A DNA stretch of 64,000 nt from Phaseolus vulgaris. Taxonomy: Eukaryota; Streptophyta; Magnoliopsida; Fabales; Fabaceae. Made by a program: the position numbers and the translations under genes. Where the stretch lies: the NCBI RefSeq assembly GCF_000499845.2, contig NC_023749.2, forward strand, positions 1,149,030-1,213,029. The letters run 5' to 3'. Below are positions 10,919-22,487 of the stretch, one piece after another; the stretch's first letter is position 1, and each line of letters opens with the position of its first letter. The notes beneath the pieces are model-generated. The model was not told the DNA's origin. It did not search any database and saw only the letters and a list, made by a program, of their open reading frames with translations.

Positions 10919-13757
10919 ACATATTCATGTTCTGTCAAATATATACTCCTGCCAGTTGATTAATGCCTTGCATGGAGAGAATGTGGTGATTATTTATTAG
11001 CTGGTCAATATTCATTGCTCAGGCTCAGTTTGCTAAAATGTCATGAATAGTTGATCCAATTCAGTGTGTGAGAAGAGTAATTGTTGTAACATTTTTTTTT
11101 ATGTTATCTTAAACTAGAAAAGTTTTGTAGTCCTAGTTTAGGACATGGACATGTATTTATGGTAACAGTGAGTGAAGTTTTAAGAATATGCTGGATATGT
11201 GAAATCCTATTGACTTGGAAAAGGATTGGATCTAAAGTTATTAAGCTTCACCTTTGATGTGTTTCTCGTTTGTTGAGTGTTAAATATTGCAGTTTCTTTT
11301 ATGAATTAATGATTGTTTTAGATCTTTGCGATTCAAGAAGCCCTGTTAAAATTTTCGGACGTTCAATTGTCTTAAACCAGCGGAAATTCCCAAGAAAAAT
11401 CGATCACAGCCTAACCGTGTTGGTTGCAAGTCGCTTTAGACAGAAGCATGGTTTCTCTATCACTTTGACTCTATTCTAATCAAATTTTGGTTGTTTTGCT
11501 GGTTAAATTTTCGGCTTGATGCTATTTAAATTTCAAGATGTACTTCCCAAGAACGATATGTAAGCAAATTGCTGGCTTCTTCCCCATTTTTTATTAAGAA
11601 GAATGAAAGTGACTTCTTTCTTCCCTATGAACAAGGGAAGTATGAGTATATCCCAAGTGACATTGCAAATTTAGCAAATGTATATATTATTTATGCACGC
11701 CTTTTGGGAATCGATTCTTTCATGTTTCTTTTCCATGTTTGGTGTTATTCCATCTTTTAGCTGTTAGTTGAAACATGTTAATGATATTTTAATTCTCAAG
11801 TGCAGTTGAAAAAGTCCAACCAAACCAACATTTAAAATTGATACTTTTCAAATAGCTTGTTGCTTTAGATATTTTTAAATGAACGACCTTCAAATTTGTC
11901 CGCAGGTTGGCTGCACCTGCATTACTTTCAAGTTTTATATTTGTTGCTTAAATTGATTGCTTCATTTCTTTCACATGGCTCGCAGACTTGCATAATTCCT
12001 CTTCCTCTCTCAAAAAGCAAAGGTTGATCCAATACAAGCATCTTTTGAATATATTATGCATAACAAATAGATGCTCCCTCATACATGCAGTTAACATCAT
12101 ATGGGTGTTTCTCTTGAACATGGATACAATATACTGTTTTTCTATGTGTGGTCCAAACCCAGCGAACAAAATCTTGCTTCAGGAGAGATAAAGAAATTAG
12201 GTTATCTGGCTTGCTGGCTAGTGAATGGTGGCTTTTGGGACAATTTAAAGGAATGACTTGGCCTGGTTTTAAGATTTTTCGTGGTCCAACCAGATAAACA
12301 TCGCTGCTTTTACTTTCTTTTTACCAAATGGACGGTGGAAGAGCATAAAAAACACTCCAAATTAGGCACAAAGGACCACTCTCTAGTTAAAGTCAATGTC
12401 TTCAGAATATCACACACTCTTCAATTACTTCTGCTGAAACAGAATTGTGGGAATATTTTATAGTATCTAGGAACTTATACCAGTATTATTACCATATAAA
12501 AACAAACCAGCTGAGTAAATTGCGTGTGTATATTTTGAAAGAATCAGAAAACTACATATAGTTTATTTGGCTACTGCTATTGGTTTTCATTTCATAGTCT
12601 TTTCCCCCTTTTCTTATTTAATGCCAGTTGCTGGTTTCCATGAATGAATATCACTTGTTTAAGAAACATTTTTTTCTATCAGGTAGTTGTTTTGAATACT
12701 GGCCTTGATCTACAAATAGAAAACTAGAAATAGATAGTTTTTACACATACATTTTTAAATATCTTTTAGTTTCTGTAATGTTAAATGATAGAAGCTAAAA
12801 TAAAGTATAAAGTGTATTGTATAGACTAAAATATAAATACTGTACATCAAATAAGTAATTATTAAAAGGTAAAAGTATAGAACATTTTCTACACTGTATT
12901 CTGGTACTACTTGGGCAGTGATATTTGTCTCCACTAACAAATAAGAAGCAGAAGAGTATTCTGATTTAGATATCATAGATTCTAAGACATGATCCCTTGA
13001 CTCAAACAATAACATAATTGTTTGTCACCAGAATCTTTTGTCTTTTTTCTATTCTTAATCCGTAGTTGTTTGTTTGGTGGTGGTGGTTGCATTTGTTTTG
13101 GCTGCTGAAGAGCTCATAAGATATTTGGAGACCTTAATCTCTTTAACCTGCGAATCATTGTAACAAACTGCAATGTTCTGCTGTCCTTTTCCTAATGCTA
13201 ATTACTAACAAAAAGGTTATGTCTATTTAGCTTCGAATGGATGCAGCATTCATCATGCTACTGACAAAAAAATATAATTTATTTCCATTGATTGAATCCT
13301 TTATTTAGCTTCCAACAATGGATGCAGCATTCATCATGCTACTACTGACAAAAGAACATAAATTATTTCCATTGATTGAATCCTTTATAGTTACAATTGT
13401 ATACAAATATAAAAGTGGATTTAAAATAAAGAAAAGAAAATTATAACCACACCACTCCACTATGTCCCCTAATTTCTTCACCAAGAAAACAACAAAAAAT
13501 AAACCACCCTAGCATTCTACAATCAGCTCAAAAATGTATGAAATTGACACCAATGGCAAACCGAAAAGCAAAACAGCAACTCCAAGAAACAAACAAAATC
13601 TTCAGTTTTCTTTCCCCTTCTCCTAGCAAACAGTAACTCTTTCATTTCAGTCTATCTGCAACCTAGAACAAATTCAAAGGAGAAAATTAATCAAGAAGGA
13701 AGCACTGCAGACACTGTTAAAATAGATCGTGTGCTTCATCACTCATGTTCTTTCATG
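10919..13757. other. Convergent intergenic region, including two 3' UTRs
   Basis: Between the stops of the UBP24-like and WD40 genes. The first few hundred bases should hold the protease 3' UTR, and those below 13757 the WD40 3' UTR. ORFs here are short with no recognisable product. The only clear structure is the tandem duplication at 13225-13388. Confidence 0.55.
13225..13388. repeat. Imperfect tandem duplication, about 80 bp
   Basis: Two adjacent copies (about 13225-13302 and 13303-13388). Both contain ATGGATGCAGCATTCATCATG and end with a shared TTTCCATTGATTGAATCC. The second copy has a few inserted bases. Confidence 0.8.
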
Positions 13758-15017
13758 CTAGCATGGGAGGATGGACTTGTTCTCTGTGCCAAATTGTGTA
13801 CATCTGTTATCCTCCACTTCTGCATCATTATACCTTGGAACCCACCAAACTCTCACACTTTTATCAAGGCTTCCACTGTACAATAAAAAACCACCACCAA
13901 TCCTACTAGAAGAAGCTTGCAAACACTTCACAGGCCCTTCATGGCCACTTATGACACCAACTTTACAAAGCTTACCAAAAGCTTCTCTCCTCCAAATCCC
14001 TATGCTTTTATCCGCTGAACCACTGCACAAAAACTCCCCCATTAGACACATGCACAACACAGCCATGTCATGTGCCTTGGACTCAGAAACCAGCTTCCAA
14101 CTCTCAGAAACCCCATTCCCCTCCCACCCCATCACAAACCCATCGGATCCTCCTCCGTAAACCCACTTCCCATCCTCAGAAACAACAACAGCATTAAAAG
14201 AAACATCCTTATGACCCTCCAAAACCCCCTTCAAACAATGTTCCTCCTTCCCCTCTTTTCTCCCCCAAGCCTTAATCTTTCCATCGGCAGAAGCAGAATA
14301 CACCACCCCTTTACACGCCACCAACCCATTGATCGCATCATCATGAGCCTTAACTGACTCCAAACACTTCAAATCCGAGAGCCTCCACACCTTCAGAGTC
14401 TTATCCCACGACCCAGAGTAAATCAACCCATTATGAACCGTCAAGCAAGAAATGCTATCCGCATGCTCAATCCACAAACGCTTGTGGTGCCTCCGAGTTT
14501 GGACATAGTTCCTCTGCTTCATGAACTTCCCCAAATAGTCCTTGGTCGTGGGAAGAGAATCAACAAGCTTGAACACGTTCTCCGAGCTTCTGGACACCTT
14601 CCAAACACGGATCCTGCTATCTTGATGTGCCGTGAAAACCTTGTTGCCAACCGTCGCAAGTGCTTTCACCGACCCTTCTCCTTGCCCGAACTTCGCAAAG
14701 AGCCTCAAGTCCGGTTGCTGCCAGACTATGATATCCTTACCCTGAGATGCACTCAGGATGAACTCACCGCACAGGGCCAAAGATGAAACAGAACCCACAT
14801 GGCCGGAGAGAACTGCGAGTGACCGGTGAGAATTAAAAAAAGCAGAAACAACGATGGGTATGCGTTGGGAACAAAAGGGGCTGTCATCGTTCTCACTGCT
14901 GATGCTGCTGCTACTGCAACTGCTACAGCTGGTTGATGTTGAACTTGGGTTCGTCCAAAGTTTGGATTTTGAATTCATTGGAGCCGAAAGTTGGGTTTGG
15001 GTAAGGAGGGAATTCAT
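13758..15017 (-). CDS. WD40-repeat protein, JINGUBANG-like (At1g24530 type)
   Basis: Single-exon WD40 beta-propeller protein. Repeats run from about the SLAVLSGHVGSVSSLALCGE unit to RVWWVP near the C-terminus. The propeller shows GKDIIVWQQ, SRIRVWKV, KTLKVWRL, GKIKAWG, FVMGWEG, KSIGIWRR and KSVRVWWV blade ends, so seven blades. The insert YLGKFMKQRNYVQTRR between blades is typical of the plant JINGUBANG/At1g24530 group. I chose the ATG at 15017 (MNSLLTQTQ). An upstream in-frame ATG at 15104 would add 29 hydrophobic residues resembling a signal anchor, unexpected for a cytosolic or nuclear scaffold. From 15017 the product is 419 residues, close to the remembered length of At1g24530. JINGUBANG itself restrains pollen germination; whether this member does is unknown. 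Confidence 0.88.
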   Translation of the reverse strand: MNSLLTQTQLSAPMNSKSKLWTNPSSTSTSCSSCSSSSISSENDDSPFCSQRIPIVVSAFFNSHRSLAVLSGHVGSVSSLALCGEFILSASQGKDIIVWQQPDLRLFAKFGQGEGSVKALATVGNKVFTAHQDSRIRVWKVSRSSENVFKLVDSLPTTKDYLGKFMKQRNYVQTRRHHKRLWIEHADSISCLTVHNGLIYSGSWDKTLKVWRLSDLKCLESVKAHDDAINGLVACKGVVYSASADGKIKAWGRKEGKEEHCLKGVLEGHKDVSFNAVVVSEDGKWVYGGGSDGFVMGWEGNGVSESWKLVSESKAHDMAVLCMCLMGEFLCSGSADKSIGIWRREAFGKLCKVGVISGHEGPVKCLQASSSRIGGGFLLYSGSLDKSVRVWWVPRYNDAEVEDNRCTQFGTENKSILPC

Positions 15018-15296
15018 TGAAGCCAATAAAACGGCTGAAAGGAGGAGCGTTGTGATGAAAACAGAACAAAAAAAAACAGAGGAATTATAGAAAGAACAGA
15101 ACAAAACAGAGAGAGAGAGAGTGGTTCCTTGTTGAAGAGGGAAGTGTTATGTTTTTTGAGGTTAATAATTGTGTTGTGTTGTGTTAACGGCTACATTGAC
15201 TATGAGCAACAATCACCCTTTTGTAACGCACTCTTGCATGTTTTTTAGCTGTTTTCCTTTTTCTGAAATCTTTTATTCCACCAATAATCATCTGCC

Positions 15297-15302
15297 ACGT
15301 GG
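15297..15302 (-). promoter_or_regulatory. G-box (CACGTG)
   Basis: Palindromic CACGTG in the context GCCACGTGGAA, about 280 bases upstream of the chosen WD40 start codon. This is the ABRE/G-box core bound by bZIP and bHLH factors. Function is inferred from position only. Confidence 0.4.
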
Positions 15303-16403
15303 AAAACCCCAAAAGGGTCTTTCTTTCCAATTAAGGATTTCAGCATCTCTTCAGTTCAGGTTTTCCATTTCTATGACTTGTCTTCTGTTCTCAAAATTGG
15401 TTCAGTCTTTAATAAATATTAGGTTTAATTGCTTTTTGATGGTGTTTCATGCATCATAACTGTGTGATTTTAGTTTTTTAGGTTCTAATTATATTTATAT
15501 TTCTTTAATATATTAGTTGTGTTAATTTTATTACATAAGGAATTTCAATTGATGAAAATAAATTAAAATTATACCATTACAATATTTAAAAAACTTAATT
15601 GGTGTCATTGCATAAGATATTTTAAGATACTTGAATAACACAACTAAAAATCAAGAAGTTAAAATGGTGTGACTATGTTGATGATAAAAAAAAATTAAGG
15701 TTAAATATTGATTGTAATATTTCACTATTGGACTTACATGTATAAATAAAGATTATTATATGTAGGAACAATTAAATTATAGTTGATTGGTGAAAAAACA
15801 TTGTTGTTTATATTTAATGGTTTTTAAGAAATTAAAGGATATTGTGTTATTTTTATTAAAATGCTTAATTTATTATTACATTAAATAATTAAATAAAACT
15901 ACCATGATATTTTAATAAAAAATTTACTTAAATTTAAAAATTTAGATTTTCACTTCTATGATTATATTTGTAAAAACTTGACCAAAATTCATTTAAAAAA
16001 TATTTTGGTTTTCGAGGAGTGTTGTCTATTGAAAATTGAACTAACATGAAAAACATACTTTCCTAATCTTATATTTTCGAAAAATTATAAATTTCTATTT
16101 TTCCAAAAAAACTTATAATTGCAAAATTATTTGCAGTCTCGACTAATTAAAATCATCTTAAATATGAACTTTAAATTAATGATTATAAAATACTTTTAAT
16201 AAATAATATTAAGTAATAATGTATTTCTTCTCAGTCTTCTGTTTATCTATCCGTTTATTTTCCTCTGTTTACAAATTCCAAGTAAAATAGCTTAGAATTA
16301 TTATACTAAGTCACGTCCCTTTCATATGAAAAAAAATTGCAAATATCTGTTTAGTTCATAAAACTATGGAAGTTATCTGTATTTTTATATTAATTATAAT
16401 AAA

Positions 16404-16734
16404 GTTCACTTTATAAATTAAAAATAATAATTTTTATTATTAATAAAAATCTATAAATTGATACTAATTATTAACTATACTTACTATTTTATATTCTAAA
16501 TTAGTTTTTATTTAATTTTTTATAGACTAATTTAAAAACTAAAATTTTAATAATTAAAATTTTAATAACTAATTTAAATACTAATTTATAAATATTTTAT
16601 AAAATTTTATTAATAATAAAAATTACTTTATATACTAATAATTTTTTAATTTTTAAAATAATATCTAATTTAGTTAATAATTAAATATTTTTAATCTCTA
16701 AATTTAATTATTATATAGTGATTTTCTTCTAGTG
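16404..16734. repeat. AT-rich MITE with CACTA-like right terminus
   Basis: The right end, read on the minus strand, begins CACTAGAAGAAAATCACT. The body is built of TAAAAACTAATTTA-like palindromic words, also seen in the elements at 40457 and 41172. The left border is unclear; a CACTTTATAAATTAAAAAT near 16408 may be a worn terminus. No target duplication could be fixed. Confidence 0.4.
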
Positions 16735-17346
16735 TTATACGTTTATGTCTAAATCAACCAAGAAAAGTTAATCCAATTAGTATAAATGCTAAAATAATGA
16801 AATTGCAAAGAAAAGAAAATGTTTGAACAATTATAGTTGAAAGGAGATAGGAAGAGCGTATGTAAGAGAAAGAGAGATAGTTAATGTGATTGGTAGAGAG
16901 TAACACTTTTCTTGTTGTTAGCTCACAAGAATCATCTCAACTGAACTCAATATGTTTATTTATTATTTCATCACAGAGAACATGAAAGAAAGAGAAAAGA
17001 TGCAAATTTTTCAACTTTTATCTTCATAAATAGATTTTCTTAGTTTATTTTTTATGCACAGTAAATATGAATAAATAAAAATTACAATAGTTAGAACTTA
17101 TAAACAACTTAACATACAAATTATCAAATTTAGTTTACTCCATATTATTTCGCATTATAAAATCTAGGTTAAATATATTTTCATTCATATAATTTATTGA
17201 AAAATTAGTTTTTTTTTTTTTTTAAATATTAGACATTCTAGATACTTGTAATAAGAAACAGATTTTGAGTAAACTATGATAAACAGATTTTCAGTAAACT
17301 ATGATATTAAAATATTTTATACTGAATTATCGTTATTATAAATATT

Positions 17347-17453
17347 GAGGAGGGGCTCGTGTCTGATTAGCTAGTTGGTGAGGAAATAGCTTATCAATGA
17401 TCAGTAGTTGTCCGAGAGGATGATCAGCCACACTGGACTGAGACGATCCAGTG
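17347..17453 (+). pseudogene. Nuclear insertion of plastid 16S rRNA gene fragment (NUPT)
   Basis: About 107 bases match, in sense orientation, the conserved bacterial/plastid small-subunit rRNA segment GTCTGATTAGCTAGTTGGTG, then CAGTAG, TCCGAGAGGATGATCAGCCA and CACTGG-ACTGAGAC. Several small deletions and substitutions relative to the remembered plastid 16S sequence (for example in ACCAAGGCGATG and CTGGGACTGAGACACGG) show decay. The flanks are ordinary AT-rich nuclear DNA with no other rRNA sequence. This is too short and damaged to be functional and is best read as an old organelle-DNA insertion. Mitochondrial or bacterial origin is less likely, because the AGGAGGGGCTCG context fits plastid 16S. 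Confidence 0.85.
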
Positions 17454-18497
17454 TAAAATTGAAAATTTATTTGTTACGTGAAACAAATAACTAGTAACAC
17501 TAATAAAAATATATTTTAATAATTTTTTATATATAGTATAAAAAGTCTAAAATTTGAACTAAAAATAAAAAAAAAATTCGCATTATAATATAAAAAAAAA
17601 ACATATTTAATTTTAAAATCTAATTAATTTGTTTGTAGATTTTTTTGTCTCTTTTACTTGAAGATTGTATTTTCCTCTCTCCGTTGTAGAAAGAGTAATT
17701 AACAAACAATTGATTGAAAGTGGTAGGCTGCAAACACATGTAACCACTAGTTTAATCTTCCATCATTACCACCTTTCTCTTTTACAACAGAACACTGTGA
17801 TTCCCAATAAATGGGGGAAGAAATTGCATGAAAAAATATCCTAAAATATCTTCACATAACATAACCCTTTAAAAAGTTCGAAAGAAAAGTTTCTTACTTC
17901 TATTAAATTATGGTCACTGTATATGCTGCTAATTGATGTCTGATTAAACAAATCCTAGTTTGTAATATTGTTTTATATGCAAGTGGGTAGGTGTTTATAC
18001 AATTTGCTTTAGGTTGAATGGTCATTCAACCCTCCTCCACCAAAAGAAAACTATAATTAATTGAATTTGCAAGTAACAACATGTGATTAATATATCCTCT
18101 AAACAAAGTTTATATATTGACAAAACTTTGTTACAGTCACTCAACCACTTTAAACAATAATATACATTGATTTGCTATGAAATTTGATTTGTTCATTGTT
18201 TCATCATACTAAGTTAATTACTTTTTCTTAATGTGTCGTTGATGGATCATTAGAAGCAATAATGCTTAAGTTTGTGCAGTAGGTGAGTTTGGTGAGCTGG
18301 TTTGGTATTTTAGCCAAGAAGAATTAATTTGCTCAAGGATTGAACTCAGTTATATCAGTAGTACATGAATGAGGTGTCAAGCATGCTTTTGATAAATGTT
18401 CAGGTACACCAAAGTCGGATATAGTTTATATATAGCTTAGGAGTTAGAGTCAAAGTTAAAATAGTTTATATACATCTTTCTTCCTTTTTTCACAAAA

Positions 18498-18691
18498 ACG
18501 TCTTTTAAGAACAAAATTATAACGAACTTAAAAGTGGACAATACCTCAAATATAGTAATTGATCATAACGATGTTATCTCGAGAACTTACTTCACCAGAA
18601 ACGTCTTCTAAGAATAAAACCGTGACGGAGTTTTGAGTTCAAAAACGGATAATATATCAAATGTAGTAATTCATCTTAAAGATGTTATCTC
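18498..18691. repeat. Diverged tandem duplication, about 103-bp period
   Basis: ACGTCTTTTAAGAA...GATGTTATCTC (from 18498) is followed by ACGTCTTCTAAGAA...GATGTTATCTC (from 18601). Both share TCAAATRTAGTAATT. The copies differ by substitutions and small indels. Confidence 0.7.
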
Positions 18692-19914
18692 AATGTTCTT
18701 ACCTGCAGAAGCTATCATTGTCAGAGGTTGTGACTTGTGACTTAAAGGAAGCTCCAATAGCTAGCTTTTGTGTTTACCTCTCAATACTTACAATTCAAGC
18801 TTATAGCAAGTTTTCTGCAACAAAAGGTTTAAAAGAAAAAGAGTAGGTAGTTTTAATCAAGATTAACTCAGAACTTGATGTAAAGTAGCATATTATGAGA
18901 GAACCAATGTCCTTTTGAATTTGCACTCAATGATTAATAACAAATTACACTTGAGGAAGATCCAAAGAACTGATTTGATTCAGATTCTGATACTAAAATA
19001 ATGGCTCAGTGTGGAAGGAGATGCATTTGGACATTCCTTCCTGAAAACTTGAATATCTGCTTTAGCCAACATAGGAAATGTTTGCTTCTGATATATGGCA
19101 CAACATCACTGGTTTATGCTGTGGAAAACTAGTTTTAAATTTAATGAACTGTTGGGTGATAGCCACCTGGTGGAGCAGTAACATTAAAGTAAAATAATTT
19201 AAGAGAAAGGGTCAGAAAAAAGTTGGAAAGTGCAGCATAGTTAATGTGATTTGGTAGAAAGCAACAATTCATGTTATTGTTGGCTCACATGAATCACATC
19301 AACACAATAAACTTGTCTTTGTTTGTCCTTTCTTACTTATAAACTATTATGAATTAAACCTGAGAGAGATAATAATCAGATAGGTGCTGCTAACTTCTCT
19401 TGCTTCTATTTTATTGTTTCATTCACAGGACCATGCAGGCTCTTCCATAGATCCATTGAATTGAAGTTGGTCGGCTATAAGCATTGCATTAACTAATCAA
19501 AGATTATCTTAAAGAAACAAGATCACACACAAAGGTTAAAATCCTTTATAGAATTAATATTGTCATCCATTAGTAGAAATTGCTATTAAAAAATGAATTA
19601 AGTCTAATCAACTGTTTCAGACAAGAGTATGAACGATCTCAAAATTCAGAGCATTCAGTGTATTCAAGAATAAGTGTACTCTTAGTCGAGTGTGTGACCC
19701 GACTCTCCCTTGTGACTTCTCTAATATATATACGCCTCTGCTGTATCTAACCTTGTTTTGACTTTCTTCCATAATAAATGTTCTTCTTTACTTATATGTT
19801 AACTTTACGAAACTCTTACTATTTATGCTCGGTGTGTGTAAAAACTTTTTAAAACGAGATTGACAGATGATTCTTCAACGTGTCACATCGGGCTTTGTCC
19901 ATGACACTACATCA

Positions 19915-20005
19915 ACCTTATAAAATTGACTTATAATATAAGATTTGCACTCACTTTTATATTAGAAAAAAATCTTTATTTCTAGTCCACGTAGAATCTT
20001 CAACA
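19915..20005 (+). repeat. Copy 1 of a dispersed repeat ending in ...CTAGTC..ATCTTCAAC
   Basis: Contains AACCTTATAAAATTGACTTA, then AAGATTTGCACTCACTT and a terminal CTAGTCCACGTAGAATCTTC. Related sequence in the same orientation occurs at about 25067-25210, 31066-31150 and 33110-33205. Family identity is not established. Confidence 0.6.
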
Positions 20006-21059
20006 ATTATCTAGGAAGCACATCCAAACATACACGAAATGAAGTGATTAATGCTGTAGTATAATCAAATTAAGCACATAAGAAAAATCCATGATAGATA
20101 AAGAGATTTGAATCCATATACACGTGATTATGCATTTTGAAAAAGGGCTAATTAAGGCCATGAATTTGAAAGTTGAAGTTGGGAAGACGATACAATAATC
20201 TTAAAATGGAGGAAATTGATTGAAAGATCCTATACATGGCCCAAGTGGAAGAAGAGGGTGGGTCCCTAATAAAGGAGGCGCGGAAAGTAAAAGCAATTTT
20301 ATTCCCTTCTCATCTTACTCTTGCTTCTTCACTAAACAACCCCAAATTCATAAGCTAGTTTTTCATCACATTGTAATTTTTAAAAAATAATATTGAGTTT
20401 TCTTTTATTCTCTATATTCTATATTCATAAAACATATGGTAAATATGGTTTAATTAATTTGGTTGTTTATTCTTTTACCAGCGAAGGGGTTTATATAAAA
20501 TGAGAAGGGTGTGTAAGAGTCACATGTAGAGAGGGAAGGATTTATAAATTTAATTTATGTACAATTCAGTTTATTTTGAACAAATAATCACTTACTTTTA
20601 TCAACTTTTTAAAAAAATTATACAAAATGAATAATTACTCCTAGATCTAAGTTGACTTTTGGATTACTTAGTTCGAAATATATTTTTTAAGAAAATATGT
20701 TTTGGATTACTTAATTAAAAATATAAATTTGTATTATGAATTGACTAATCATAATATTTTATTAAATTTGAAAATAGGTTCTAAATTCTTTAATTTGAAA
20801 GGTAGATAAACATTTCAATTATTTCTAAATTGTATAATTTGGTGTCTGAATTACACAATCCAAAATATAAAAAAACACATCTCCATAACCAAACTTTCAA
20901 ACATTTTAATAGAGAGTATTTTTGAAAGTATAAAACTTGGGGTATTGCAAGAACCTATGAAGGTAGGAAGAAATAAACCTTTTATCTGTTTGCATTTCTT
21001 TCTTGATCCACAAGGCTGTGTTTTGGTGCTACTATACAAAGAAAAAAATTGCTTTGGAC

Positions 21060-21330
21060 TAAAATTATTAGGGTGTTTCTTCCTGCACCCCCAACAACTT
21101 TTTTCCTGCACCCCATTAATTTTGAAAAAAATTGTTTTACCCTTTGTAAAAATGATTTGGATTATTTTTTTAAATATTTCTAGAACATACTTTTTGAAAT
21201 TCATGAAGTATATTTTCAGAAAACATTTCTTGGAACAAAATTTCTAGAATAATATTTCCAAAACATATAATATACGTTCTGGAATGTGTTTTTCAGAATA
21301 AATTTTCCAGAGTATGTTCCAGAAAAAAAC
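21060..21330. repeat. Remnant of a CTGCACCC-type miniature element
   Basis: Starts with TTAGGGTGTTTCTTCCTGCA and a second TTCCTGCACCCC shortly after. These resemble the outer TIR of the elements at 45472 and 46118. The interior is rich in short TTCTGGAA/TTCCAGAA-like words, as in the 45472 element. No matching right terminus was found. Confidence 0.35.
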
Positions 21331-22487
21331 CTTATAATGACAAATTAAAAGAAACATTTTCGTTATTTTACCTAATTGATGAAATGTAGGAAAAAATTAT
21401 TATGTGACCAAAAGAATAATAAAATAAAGAGCTAATGAATCAAGTTAATTCAAATTGGTGACAAAAAAACACAAAGTAAATTCATATTGAATAATGTTTA
21501 TTTGACTTTAAATGTTTGTTTTTTTTTTTGGTGATTAATATGGGGCTCAATAATATACTTCCTCTGAGAATTTTCACATAAAAAGTTCCATCCTCTTTGC
21601 AGTATCAATGATGAATCATCCCCTAGTAACTAATGGAGGCACTTAAGACTACTCCTAGCATTGCTCAATGTTCATTATCAGCAAGGAAGAAACAATAAAA
21701 GCAAGTTTGACATGCTTGCAATTTTTTATTATGAAATATGATTATATGATATCCATTTTAGTACATGATTTCATTGCCTCTAATGCTTACAATGATTACA
21801 CCCTTTCTTATATATAAGCTGTGTAAGATTAAAATCATATACAAGTGAAGAATTGTTCCTATATCTCCTTTCTCTTTCAAGAACTTCTGTGAGTATTTTT
21901 CTCTGTATAGTCTCTATCTGTGATGTACCTTTCACTTATGTATCCTCTTTTTTTGTTGATATAGCTGTCACTTTGTAATTTGGAAACTGTCCTTAACTTC
22001 TTTTGTACTCGAGACGACAAACTACAATGAAATAGATAATAGTCAATATACTTTGTATTTAATATGCTTCTTCAAAATGCTTAAAATAAAATAAAATTAG
22101 AGGTATGAAGGCTTCTAGAGACACCAAATCAGAACTGAAAATATATGAAACAAGGAATGGTAATTTTATTTCATTCGCAGCTTTAGTATCAAGGTGCTTT
22201 GTTGCTGACTAGAGCATGTTTGTCAAGAAAACAGAAGGTTTTGATCTTTTCTATCTCGTAAGAGAAATGATATATTGACAATTTTCTCGTTATAGAATCT
22301 CTGATTATGATATGAAGAAAGAGTTGAAATTTTAGACAGAGAAATGGAATTGAATGCTCGAACATATTGTTAATATATCATTTCTCAATAAGAAAACACA
22401 ATGCATAGAAAAGAATCCACAAATAAATACTTGATCAATATATAGGAATGGGTTAAGAAAAAAATAAACTCTATTTATTTCCTGTGA

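Larger units (their letters stand above)
15018..17346. other. WD40 promoter side and AT-rich intergenic DNA
   Basis: 15018-15300 should be the leader and proximal promoter of the WD40 gene: a GA dinucleotide run lies at about 15109-15121 and a G-box at 15297. Beyond about 15460 the sequence is AT-rich with no gene seen. It includes a CACTA-like MITE end at 16734. Confidence 0.5.
17454..22487. other. AT-rich intergenic DNA with scattered repeats
   Basis: No gene recognised over about 5 kb. It holds a tandem duplication (18498-18691), one copy of a dispersed repeat (19915-20005) and a TGCACC-type element remnant (21060-21330). The end near 22100-22487 is the 3' flank of the first purple acid phosphatase gene. 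It shares patches with the 3' flank of the second copy. Confidence 0.5.

Noticed and set aside
13771..15090. Several open frames opposite the WD40 gene
   Set aside because: They are shadows of the real coding strand, whose seven WD40 blades are unmistakable.
15018..15104. N-terminal signal anchor on the WD40 protein
   Set aside because: The 29 upstream residues come from an earlier in-frame ATG; the family is cytosolic or nuclear, so the downstream Met is the better start.
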